Origin: Bacteroidia bacterium
Lineage (GTDB): Bacteria > Bacteroidota > Bacteroidia > NS11-12g > UBA9320
Direction of reading: 5' to 3'
DNA: 6,185 nucleotides
Assembly: GCA_013042025.1 (NCBI GenBank)
Contig: JABDQY010000285.1
Span: 1-6,185, forward strand
The position numbers and the translations under genes were made by a program. Positions 1 to 6,154 of the stretch are shown in pieces. Every line of letters begins with the position of its first letter. Positions within the stretch are counted from its first letter, which is position 1. The notes below the pieces were generated by a model. That model was not told the DNA's origin. It did not search any database and was given only the letters and a program-made list of their open reading frames with translations.

Positions 1-271
1 GCTATTTACAAAGGAAGGTACCATGAATATGAAAAATCAGAAATGGGAAAAAGACTTTAATCCTATTGATGATGAGCTTACACCTCAGTATAGTAGAGCA
101 TACTTAAGACATCTTTTTAAAGCAAAGGAGTATTTGGCTGCTCAGATAGCAAGTGAACACAATCTGAAATTCTATATGTGGCTAGTAAAAGAAGCTCGAA
201 AACATATTTTGGCAGATACCTTTAAAGAATGGAAAGACCAAATGGTAAACAAATTAAACGACAGATTATGA
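1..271 (+). CDS. tgt: Queuine/preQ1 tRNA-guanine transglycosylase, C-terminal end (partial, 5' end outside the window)
   Basis: Tgt exchanges the wobble guanine of GUN-anticodon tRNAs (Asp, Asn, His, Tyr) for preQ1 in the cytoplasm, a step of queuosine synthesis. Reading is open from the window edge (first full codon at 2) and ends in TGA at 269-271, giving about 89 residues. They match the family C-terminus: LFTKEG, then MNMKNQKWEKDF, NPID, YSRAYLRHLF, HNLKFYMWLVKEARKHI and a final WKDQMVNKL segment. The ATG at 23, preceded by a purine-rich AAGGAAGG, is an internal methionine and not a start, because family sequence continues upstream of it. In Escherichia coli Tgt, zinc is held by three cysteines just before YSRAYL and by a histidine in HNL. 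Here the histidine (codon 158-160) remains, but no cysteine is present and the loop has only six residues (DELTPQ) where E. coli has ten. Loss of these cysteines is, from memory, common in Bacteroidota Tgt. The next gene overlaps the stop codon by 4 nt. Confidence 0.93.
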   Translation, partial: LFTKEGTMNMKNQKWEKDFNPIDDELTPQYSRAYLRHLFKAKEYLAAQIASEHNLKFYMWLVKEARKHILADTFKEWKDQMVNKLNDRL

Positions 272-621
272 TTGGAGATATATATAAAAGAACTAAATTA
301 TTGAGCAGAACCTGTCTCAAGATAGCATTGGTTTTACCTCAAGAAGTGGCACTATGCAATTTAATCAGAGGCCATCTAATTGAGAAAGCTACTGATATGG
401 CAATCAAATCTAAAGGATTAATGGATACTCAGAACCCTGAGTATTTTTTACAAAAATTGAGTAATGCGAAAGAAGCTGCAGATGGTTGTCAATATTGGTT
501 GGATATGATTCAAGAAGAATCATATCTAGATTCTGACATTATTAATCCAATTTTAGCTGAAAGTGGAGCAATATCTAATTTATTTGCTTTGGCAATAAAG
601 AAGATTAAACCCAATAATTAA
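268..621 (+). CDS. S23-type four-helix-bundle protein (23S rRNA-intervening-sequence-protein-like)
   Basis: This 117-residue, probably all-alpha cytoplasmic protein resembles the S23/IVP four-helix-bundle family. The family-like pattern is an IYKRTK...LPQE first helix and loop (about 5-26), an LIRGHLIEKATDMAIKS second helix (32-48), a FLQKLSNAKEAADGCQYWLDMI third helix (60-81; the K-E-A-x5-YWL core matches the family's EARETxYWLxLL), and a final helix 91-114. There is no signal peptide or membrane segment. Known relatives are encoded in intervening sequences of some 23S rRNA genes or stand alone, form oligomers, and have no settled function; the Avd accessory protein of diversity-generating retroelements shares this fold. 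No rRNA gene, reverse transcriptase or template repeat is present here. I chose ATG 268, which overlaps the tgt stop as ATGA and suggests translational coupling; an in-frame ATG at 229 would add 13 residues but lies well inside tgt. The family call rests on pattern memory and is moderately sure; the function is unknown. Confidence 0.72.
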   Translation: MIGDIYKRTKLLSRTCLKIALVLPQEVALCNLIRGHLIEKATDMAIKSKGLMDTQNPEYFLQKLSNAKEAADGCQYWLDMIQEESYLDSDIINPILAESGAISNLFALAIKKIKPNN

Positions 622-644
622 TAGCGTTTTATTAGCAGACTGTT

Positions 645-1727
645 TTGAAACTTACCAAGATCGATTATTATATCATTAAACGTTATCTCGGAGCTTTTCT
701 TTTAGCCTTGGGATTGTTTACTGTGATAATAATCGTTTTTGATCTAGCAGAAAAAATTGATGATTTCATGGAGAATGATGCTCCATTCAGTAAGGTTTTG
801 GTAAACTATTACATGAATTGGGTACCATTTCTTTTGAATCTGTTCAGTCCTGTTTTTGTATTTATTTCTGTAATATTCTTTACGTCTAAAATGGCCCAAA
901 AATCTGAGATTGTGGCTATCTTAGCTAGCGGAGTCTCATATAAGCGTCTAATGGTTCCTTATTTGATTACAGCAGTATTTCTTGCACTGTTTTCATTCAG
1001 TCTGTTTGCCTGGATTATTCCTAGAGCGGATAAAACACGAGTAGATTTTGAGAACACCTACATTAGAGATAGAACCCGCTATACCAAATCGTCCATTCGA
1101 ACGCAATTAGAACCAGGAGTAATGCTTAGCATGGGCAATTACAATCTTTCCGATAGTGCAGGATATAAAGTGAGTTTAGAGCATTTTGAAAATGGAGAAT
1201 TGAAGTCGAAGCTATTTGCAGATCGATTGAATTGGAATAAAAAGACCAATAAATGGAGACTTTCAAAATATTGGATTCGCGAGTTTGAAGATGGTATGGA
1301 AATTTTGACTCAAGGTGCTCGAATTGATACTATGATTGCTTTTAACCCAGAAGACTTCTTTAGAAAAAACGATGATGTTCAAATGTTTAACTTAAAAGAG
1401 TTAGACCATATGATAGAAATGGAAGAAATGCGAGGGACGGGGAATACCTTTTTCTATGTTACTGAAAAGTATAAGCGATACTCAACGCCATTTGCAATTC
1501 TTATTTTAACCGTAATTGGAGTGTCTGTCGCATCTAAAAAAACGAGAGGTGGAATTGGCTTAAACTTGGGTGTTGGTCTGCTACTGAGTTTTACTTTTTT
1601 AATAGTAATGCAATTTTTCATTGCATATGGTTCGAGCGGGTCGCTTCCTCCACTAATAGCAGTTTGGATTCCAAATATAATATTTGGAGCTATAGCAGTT
1701 GTATTATATAAATTTGCCCAAAAGTAA
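645..1727 (+). CDS. LptF/LptG (YjgP/YjgQ) family lipopolysaccharide-export permease
   Basis: This 360-residue inner-membrane protein belongs to the LptF/LptG family, which pairs with the ATPase LptB to extract lipopolysaccharide from the inner membrane and pass it to the LptC-A-D bridge. The topology fits the family: three N-terminal membrane segments (about 13-33, 60-80 and 102-125), a soluble periplasmic domain (about 127-275, the jellyroll in known structures), and three C-terminal segments (280-297, 304-327 and 335-357). Conserved-looking stretches are DYYIIKRYLGAF at the start, KIDDF after segment 1, and MAQKSEIVAILASGVS between segments 2 and 3, which corresponds to the coupling-helix region facing LptB. 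The start is TTG at 645: the only in-frame codon upstream that matters is a TAG at 633-635, no ATG lies between, and the resulting MKLTKIDYYI start is typical. No Shine-Dalgarno is seen. I cannot tell LptF from LptG, so no symbol is given; the N-terminus looks slightly more LptG-like. The stop codon abuts truB directly. Confidence 0.93.
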   Translation: MKLTKIDYYIIKRYLGAFLLALGLFTVIIIVFDLAEKIDDFMENDAPFSKVLVNYYMNWVPFLLNLFSPVFVFISVIFFTSKMAQKSEIVAILASGVSYKRLMVPYLITAVFLALFSFSLFAWIIPRADKTRVDFENTYIRDRTRYTKSSIRTQLEPGVMLSMGNYNLSDSAGYKVSLEHFENGELKSKLFADRLNWNKKTNKWRLSKYWIREFEDGMEILTQGARIDTMIAFNPEDFFRKNDDVQMFNLKELDHMIEMEEMRGTGNTFFYVTEKYKRYSTPFAILILTVIGVSVASKKTRGGIGLNLGVGLLLSFTFLIVMQFFIAYGSSGSLPPLIAVWIPNIIFGAIAVVLYKFAQK

Positions 1728-2426
1728 GTGAGCGAATTACATATTTCAGAAGGAGGATTTTTATTAATTGATAAGCCATTGGAATGGACCAGTTTTGATG
1801 TCGTAAAAAAACTTCGTAATATTTCACGAATAAAGAAAATTGGCCATGCAGGTACCTTAGATCCTTTAGCAACAGGATTGTTAATCGTTTGTTATGGCAG
1901 GTATACCAAGAAAATAGAATCAATCCAAACCCAAGCGAAAGAATATACTGGTACTTTTAAAATTGGAGAAACCACAGAATCTTATGATCTGGAGAAAGAG
2001 GTTAATGCAACCTTTGAGACAAAGCACATTACATCTGAAATGTTAATTGAGGCGACTCATAGTTTTGTAGGAAGTATTGAACAAATACCTCCGAAACACT
2101 CGGCAGTTAAGATTAAAGGAAAGCGAGCTTATGAATATGCAAGAAGTGGGAAAGAGGTGAAAATGAAATCACGAATAGTTGACATTTCTGAATTTTCAAT
2201 AACAACAGATTCATTTCCAACAGTTCCATTTCTAGTGAAATGCAGCAAAGGAACTTATATAAGATCTTTAGCCAGAGATTTTGGAGAAAAATTAGAAAGT
2301 GGAGCTCATTTAACCTCACTTCGTCGAACAAAAATTGGAGATTATGATGTTGAGAATGCAATAGCTATGAGCGACATAAAATCACAAGAAGATTTTTTTA
2401 ATTTCGCACAACAATTTAAAGGTTGA
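1728..2426 (+). CDS. truB: tRNA pseudouridine(55) synthase TruB
   Basis: TruB isomerises uridine 55 in the T-loop of elongator tRNAs to pseudouridine and also acts as a tRNA chaperone in the cytoplasm. The catalytic motif GHAGTLDPLATG sits at residues 39-50, with the nucleophile Asp45. Other family blocks are LLIDKPLEWTSFDVV (12-26), the KEYTGTFKIG strand carrying the probable active-site tyrosine Tyr73, PPKHSAVKIKGKRAYEYAR (121-139), and CSKGTYIRSLARDFGEKL (172-189). At 232 residues it lacks the C-terminal PUA domain present in the roughly 310-residue E. coli enzyme; the short form is usual in Bacteroidota. Translation starts with GTG at 1728, immediately after the TAA of the permease gene, with zero intervening bases and no visible Shine-Dalgarno, so it probably depends on coupled re-initiation. 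Its TGA overlaps the TTG start of ribF. In many relatives truB follows an undecaprenyl-diphosphatase gene (from memory); here the preceding gene is the Lpt permease. Confidence 0.97.
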   Translation: MSELHISEGGFLLIDKPLEWTSFDVVKKLRNISRIKKIGHAGTLDPLATGLLIVCYGRYTKKIESIQTQAKEYTGTFKIGETTESYDLEKEVNATFETKHITSEMLIEATHSFVGSIEQIPPKHSAVKIKGKRAYEYARSGKEVKMKSRIVDISEFSITTDSFPTVPFLVKCSKGTYIRSLARDFGEKLESGAHLTSLRRTKIGDYDVENAIAMSDIKSQEDFFNFAQQFKG

Positions 2427-3349
2427 AAGTAATTCACAATATAGAGGAGTTTAAGCCTGACAAACCAGTTTGGTTAACCCAAGGAACTTTTGATGGTGTA
2501 CACATTGGACATCAGAAAATATTAAAACAGGTGGTAAAAGAGGCCAAAAATAATGGAGGTGTAAGTGTTTTGCTTACATTTTATCCTCATCCTCGCCTTG
2601 TTCTTCAATTGGATGACAATAATCTCAAATTGCTTAACACAATAGAGGAAAAGGTTAGGTTAGTTGAAGAGTTGGGAATTGAGTACATGATTATAATGCC
2701 ATTCACCAAAGATTTAAGCCGACTTAAAGCCTCAGAATTTGCACGTGACATATTGGTAGAGCAGCTTAAAGTAAACAAATTGATTATTGGATATGATCAT
2801 CGATTTGGAAGAAATAGAGAAGGAGGCTTGGAGCAAATGAAAGTTTTTGGCGAAACGTATGGATTTGAAGTTGAAGAAATACCAGCACAAGACATAGAAA
2901 GTAGCATTGTAAGTAGTACAAAAATCCGAAAAGCATTATTGAACGGTGATGTGGTTACTGCCAATAGTTATCTTGGAGCTAACTACACCATTTCAGGCAA
3001 AGTTGAAGAGGGAATGCAAAAAGGAACTGAAATTGGTTTTCCAACGGCAAACATTAGGCTCAACAGTTCGTTTAAACTGATTCCACAAAATGGTGTTTAT
3101 GCAGTTTGGGTGTATATAAATGAAAAAAAATATGGAGGAATGCTCAATATTGGCTACAATCCAACGTTTATAAACAAACAATGGACCATTGAAGTTCATA
3201 TTTTTGAATTTTCAAATAATATTTATAATCAAGAGATTACTCTTGAATTTATTAGAAAAACGAGAGATGAAATTAATTTTAATAATGTCTCAGAACTTAT
3301 TGAACAACTGAAGAAAGATGAAACCAATATTAGAAAAATACTTAACTAG
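2423..3349 (+). CDS. ribF: Bifunctional riboflavin kinase / FMN adenylyltransferase (FAD synthetase)
   Basis: RibF phosphorylates riboflavin to FMN and then adenylylates FMN to FAD in the cytoplasm. The N-terminal nucleotidyltransferase domain (about 1-175) shows TQGTFDGVHIGHQ with the HIGH-type motif at 27-30, TFYPHP at 52-57, the GYDHRFGRNREG block at 123-134, and SSTKIRKAL (164-172) as the second nucleotide-binding motif. The C-terminal kinase domain (about 183-306) shows GTEIGFPTANI (201-211), GVYAVWV (224-230), NIGYNPTF (242-249) and IEVHIFEF (256-263) with the likely catalytic Glu257, then the FIRKTRDEINF end (276-286). At 308 residues it is full length and looks functional. The start is TTG 2423, which shares bases with the truB stop (TTGA, 4-nt overlap); MKVIHNIEEF is the expected family start and no ATG is available nearby. 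Its last 32 nt also encode the start of the following peptidase gene in another frame. Confidence 0.97.
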   Translation: MKVIHNIEEFKPDKPVWLTQGTFDGVHIGHQKILKQVVKEAKNNGGVSVLLTFYPHPRLVLQLDDNNLKLLNTIEEKVRLVEELGIEYMIIMPFTKDLSRLKASEFARDILVEQLKVNKLIIGYDHRFGRNREGGLEQMKVFGETYGFEVEEIPAQDIESSIVSSTKIRKALLNGDVVTANSYLGANYTISGKVEEGMQKGTEIGFPTANIRLNSSFKLIPQNGVYAVWVYINEKKYGGMLNIGYNPTFINKQWTIEVHIFEFSNNIYNQEITLEFIRKTRDEINFNNVSELIEQLKKDETNIRKILN

Positions 3350-4172
3350 AAAATTATTACTTGTACTTTTTTTAGGTTTTTATTTTGGTTCATTTGCTCA
3401 AACAACGCAAGAGCTAAAACCAATAAAATGGTGGGAGTTTGATCGAAATCTAATTCCAGCTCAATCCATTTATGGGTTTTCATGGGATTCGGCAAATGTT
3501 GATAGTCCGAGATTTGATAAGCAAAGAATTTCTTGGGGATTTGTTTTAAATTTAGTTGAAGAAGATTGTGATTATGTGCATCCATTTAAGGGAGTGGTTA
3601 CTTCTTACTATGGCTGGCGACATGGAAGAATGCATAAGGGGATTGATATCGACTTAGAAATAGGTGATCCCGTTTATGCTGCTTTTGATGGCGTTGTGCG
3701 AATCCAAAAATATAATCCTGGTGGATTTGGTAACTATGTAATGATACGCCACTACAACGGTGTGGAGACTATTTATGCTCATCTTTCCGAAGCAATAGTT
3801 GTTCGCAACCAAACGGTAAGGGCAGGCCAAATTATAGGATTTGGAGGAAGTACAGGTAGAAGCACAGGTTCTCATCTTCATTTTGAAACGAGATTTATGG
3901 GTCAAGCGTTTAATCCTTCCAAGATTATTAATTTCAAAACCTTTACATTGAAACAAGAGCAGATTTATCTTAATCATACATGGTTTCCAAATGGAGGGGC
4001 CAAAGTGGTTAAAAAACCTGCTAGTTCAAGAAAGTATCATAAAGTAAGAAGGGGAGATACCCTATATGCTATGTCTAGGAGGTATGGAACTAGTGTTAAC
4101 GCTATCTGCAGACTCAACAGAATAAATAGAAATACTACGTTGAGAATTGGAAGAAATATAAGGGTAAAATAA
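3318..4172 (+). CDS. Secreted M23-family zinc metallopeptidase with C-terminal LysM domain
   Basis: This is a 284-residue exported peptidoglycan endopeptidase of the LytM/M23 type. Residues 1-27 form a signal peptide: a basic KYLTRK region, a leucine-rich core, and a probable signal peptidase I cut after SFA with Gln28 next. A Bacteroidota-type linker (30-85) follows, then the M23 domain (about 88-198). All expected metal and catalytic residues are present: His106 and Asp110 in HKGID, His155 in YAHL, and His186/His188 in SHLHFE. It should therefore be active, unlike degenerate LytM activators. Residues 240-283 are a LysM domain (YHKVRRGDTLYAMSRRYG...ICRLNRI), which binds N-acetylglucosamine polymers. 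The ATG at 3318 is forced: an in-frame TGA lies at 3309-3311 and the next methionine is inside the catalytic domain. The start lies inside ribF, giving a 32-nt overlap and probable coupling. The likely role is cell-wall turnover or remodelling; the exact substrate bond cannot be read from sequence. Confidence 0.93.
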   Translation: MKPILEKYLTRKLLLVLFLGFYFGSFAQTTQELKPIKWWEFDRNLIPAQSIYGFSWDSANVDSPRFDKQRISWGFVLNLVEEDCDYVHPFKGVVTSYYGWRHGRMHKGIDIDLEIGDPVYAAFDGVVRIQKYNPGGFGNYVMIRHYNGVETIYAHLSEAIVVRNQTVRAGQIIGFGGSTGRSTGSHLHFETRFMGQAFNPSKIINFKTFTLKQEQIYLNHTWFPNGGAKVVKKPASSRKYHKVRRGDTLYAMSRRYGTSVNAICRLNRINRNTTLRIGRNIRVK

Positions 4173-4176
4173 CCTA
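4170..4176. other. Convergent operon junction with one base between stop codons
   Basis: The peptidase gene stops with TAA at 4170-4172 and the opposing gldD stops with TAG read from 4176 to 4174, leaving only base 4173 between them. I see no convincing stem-loop followed by a T-run on either strand from about 4140 to 4210. Any terminator must lie inside the opposing coding region, so the two mRNAs are expected to overlap at their 3' ends. Confidence 0.85.
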
Positions 4177-4746
4177 TTGCTTAAATTCAAAAGTTTCTAT
4201 GGTATGCATCATATCCGCATTGATGAATTCATAAATTGGTTGTATGCTATCCAGCTTGGTTTTCTCGTTGAAGTAAAAGGATCCACGAAAGAAATGATTC
4301 TTACCGTCAGTTAAATAGAAGTTGAAAGGAGTTGCTGTTTTACCTTGCAAATCATAAATCATTCCGTACAATCCCTTGGTTGAATCACTAATTTCACGTT
4401 CAATGATCTCATCAGCTTTTGAGATGTGTTTAAATGCCAATTTATAAGAATCTTCAGCTAAGCTATCCAATTCGTTTAAGTTGTTAAATGACACATAACT
4501 GGTGTGCAGTGTTGCGTTAAAAGGTGTATAGTTCAAATTGTACCAGCATGGTTTAACCGCGTATGTATAGGGTTGAAGTTCGCTGTATTTTGGTATTTCA
4601 AAGCTAAACGGACAATCAGCATCTATTTGTTCATAGGTTTTTATTGGATATTCAACTCTGGGATAAGCACTAGGTTTTGGTACATAATTATTGCAAGCAA
4701 CCAATGAGAACAATAATGCAAAAAGAAATATCCAAGTCTTATTCAT
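4174..4746 (-). CDS. gldD: Gliding motility lipoprotein GldD
   Basis: GldD is a lipoprotein required for surface gliding in Flavobacterium johnsoniae; its biochemical role is not known. This copy has 190 residues. A lipoprotein signal MNKTWIFLFALLFSLVAC ends in the lipobox LVAC, with Cys18 as the expected lipidated residue followed by Asn-Asn. Family-like blocks include the proline-rich start YVPKPSAYPRVEYP (21-34), CPFSFEIPKYS (45-55), KPCWYNLNY (65-73) near the middle, GLYGMIYDLQGKTATPFNFY (125-144) and FRGSFYFN (153-160), ending in an ETFEFK-type tail. I chose ATG 4746, which gives the most standard signal peptide; ATG 4752, ATG 4755 or TTG 4758 would add two to four residues (MRMN..., MMRMN... 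or MMMRMN...). The start overlaps the end of gldE by 8 nt, so the two are almost surely one transcript. The assignment rests on sequence pattern plus the adjacent gldE. Confidence 0.9.
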   Translation of the reverse strand: MNKTWIFLFALLFSLVACNNYVPKPSAYPRVEYPIKTYEQIDADCPFSFEIPKYSELQPYTYAVKPCWYNLNYTPFNATLHTSYVSFNNLNELDSLAEDSYKLAFKHISKADEIIEREISDSTKGLYGMIYDLQGKTATPFNFYLTDGKNHFFRGSFYFNEKTKLDSIQPIYEFINADMMHTIETFEFKQ

Positions 4747-6139
4747 CCTCATCATCAATGATTTCTTCAGGATTTTTATGCAGTTTAATTCGATTTATTT
4801 TTCGATTATCTGCTGATTCTATTGTAAACGTAATATTCTCTGCAATTATTTCCTGACCAGTTGTTGGTATTTTACCTTCTATTTCCATTACAAGGCCTCC
4901 TAGTGTTTCGGCATCTCCTTTTATTTTATCAAAATAATCGTGATCCACTGCAATTATTTTGGTGATATCATTTAACGCAGTTTTTCCTTCAAAAATGAAG
5001 GTGTCTTCATCCAGTTTTGAGTAACTTAACTCTTCTTCATCAAACTCATCAATTATTTCACCAAACACTTCTTCCAAAATATCCTCCATGGTTACAATTC
5101 CGCTTGTTCCACCATATTCATCTACTACAATAGCCATGTGAACTCTTTTTTCTTGAAATTCTTCTAGAAGATCATCAATTTTTTTGTGTTCCGGAATAAA
5201 CATTGGTAAACGTATAAGGTCATGCCAATTGAAGTTGGTTTTTTTATGAATATATGGCAGCGTGTCCTTAATGTATAGTATACCTTTTATTGAATCAAAG
5301 CTTTCTTCATATACTGGAATTCTGCTGTGTTTTGATTCTGCAATGGTGGATAGTAGATCTTGGGCACTGGTATTAATATCGATACAAAATACCTCAGTAC
5401 GAGGTTTCATAATTTGCGTAACGCTAGTATTTCCAAATTGTATTATACCTTTAAGAATATGCTTCTCTTCTATTTCTTTATTCTCATCTGCAATGTCAAT
5501 TGCTTGACTTATTTCTTCCATGGAGATGTTATGAAAACGTTTCTTGAGATACTTGTCAAATAAAGAAGAACTCCCAGCAAGCAATAAAACAAAAGGTTTA
5601 AAAACAGTATAGCAAATGCTTAATGGACGTGCCATTAATCGGACTATTTTTAGATTGTTTTGAGTTGCATAAATTTTGGGAATGATTTCTCCTACTAGAA
5701 CAAGAATGAAGGTTATTATAACTACTTGTATAATGAAATTTGGATCAAGAGTAAGCCAGGAGGTAACTATAATGGGGAGTTCAAATAAACGCTCGAAAAG
5801 GTAAGAAGAGTAGATTACAATGAAAATGTTAACCAAGTTATTCATTATCAGGATTGTTGCTAATAAACGCCTTGTACCTGTTTTCCTATCGGGTTCATTG
5901 ATTAAATCAATTGCTATCTTAGAAGTTGGAGAATTTTCCTCATTTAATACGATAAGATCACTTGGACTTAAGCTAAAAAAAGCATTCTCGGAACTTGAAA
6001 ATAAAGCGGATAGAGCTAAACATGTAAGAATAATCACTAAGCCTATTAGTCCAATAATCAAACTAGAGCTAACGTCCAATTTGAGAATGGATTCGAGAAG
6101 GATTAAAGTTTGTTGATAGGGTTCGGAATCAGATTTCAA
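4739..6139 (-). CDS. gldE: Gliding motility-associated membrane protein GldE (CNNM/CBS/CorC family)
   Basis: GldE is a 466-residue inner-membrane protein of the hemolysin C/CorC-CNNM group, relatives of which are linked to Mg2+/Co2+ transport or efflux. In Flavobacterium it is encoded with gldD and is tied to gliding, though its transport activity is unproven. Domains in order: a CNNM (DUF21) membrane domain, about 23-205, with segments near 25-47, 92-112, 135-157 and 171-193 and the signatures SSSENAFFSLSPSDL (48-62), NN (100-101) and GEIIPK (150-155); a CBS pair, about 243-365, with IMKPRTEV (243-250), SRIPVYEES (272-280) and VVDEYGGTSGIVTMEDILEEVFGEI (338-362); and a CorC_HlyC domain, about 376-455, containing GDAETLGGLV. 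The C-terminus is acidic (IDDEDE). The start is TTG at 6139: the only in-frame codon class upstream before the ssb stop contains no other start, and residues 1-22 precede the first helix as expected. An internal TTG at codon 21 is a weaker alternative. It lies 15 nt after ssb. Confidence 0.93.
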   Translation of the reverse strand: MKSDSEPYQQTLILLESILKLDVSSSLIIGLIGLVIILTCLALSALFSSSENAFFSLSPSDLIVLNEENSPTSKIAIDLINEPDRKTGTRRLLATILIMNNLVNIFIVIYSSYLFERLFELPIIVTSWLTLDPNFIIQVVIITFILVLVGEIIPKIYATQNNLKIVRLMARPLSICYTVFKPFVLLLAGSSSLFDKYLKKRFHNISMEEISQAIDIADENKEIEEKHILKGIIQFGNTSVTQIMKPRTEVFCIDINTSAQDLLSTIAESKHSRIPVYEESFDSIKGILYIKDTLPYIHKKTNFNWHDLIRLPMFIPEHKKIDDLLEEFQEKRVHMAIVVDEYGGTSGIVTMEDILEEVFGEIIDEFDEEELSYSKLDEDTFIFEGKTALNDITKIIAVDHDYFDKIKGDAETLGGLVMEIEGKIPTTGQEIIAENITFTIESADNRKINRIKLHKNPEEIIDDEDE

Positions 6140-6154
6140 AGTTGTATAAGTTGG

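Noticed and set aside
229..267. An earlier ATG start for the four-helix-bundle gene at 229
   Set aside because: It would place 13 extra residues deep inside tgt with no family similarity. The ATGA overlap start at 268 fits the coupling pattern better, though 229 cannot be fully excluded.
10..271. A stand-alone 82-residue gene starting at ATG 23 with a Shine-Dalgarno-like AAGGAAGG just upstream
   Set aside because: The frame stays open to the window edge and the upstream codons (LFTKEGT) continue the Tgt family sequence. The SD-like purines encode Lys-Glu-Gly, so this is the tail of tgt.
268..621. Diversity-generating retroelement, suggested by the Avd-like fold of the small helical protein
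   Set aside because: There is no reverse transcriptase, no template/variable repeat pair and no C-type lectin target in the window. The fold alone does not support this.
622..644. Possible promoter in the 23-nt gap before the permease gene
   Set aside because: The TGTTTTG near the start only loosely resembles the Bacteroidota -7 element (TAnnTTTG), lacks the TA, and overlaps the start codon; no matching -33 TTTG is found at proper spacing.
1690..3977. Minus-strand open frames inside truB, ribF and the peptidase gene (about 68-107 codons)
   Set aside because: They lie antisense to strongly conserved genes, their peptides show no recognisable domain, and they follow from the low stop density opposite AT-rich coding sequence.
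4150..4200. Terminator hairpin at the convergent junction (AGGGT...AACCT)
   Set aside because: Only a few base pairs can form, with mismatches, and there is no T-run following on either strand.
4504..6116. Plus-strand open frames opposite gldD and gldE (67-98 codons)
   Set aside because: They are shadows of the gldD and gldE reading frames, with odd composition and no family features.
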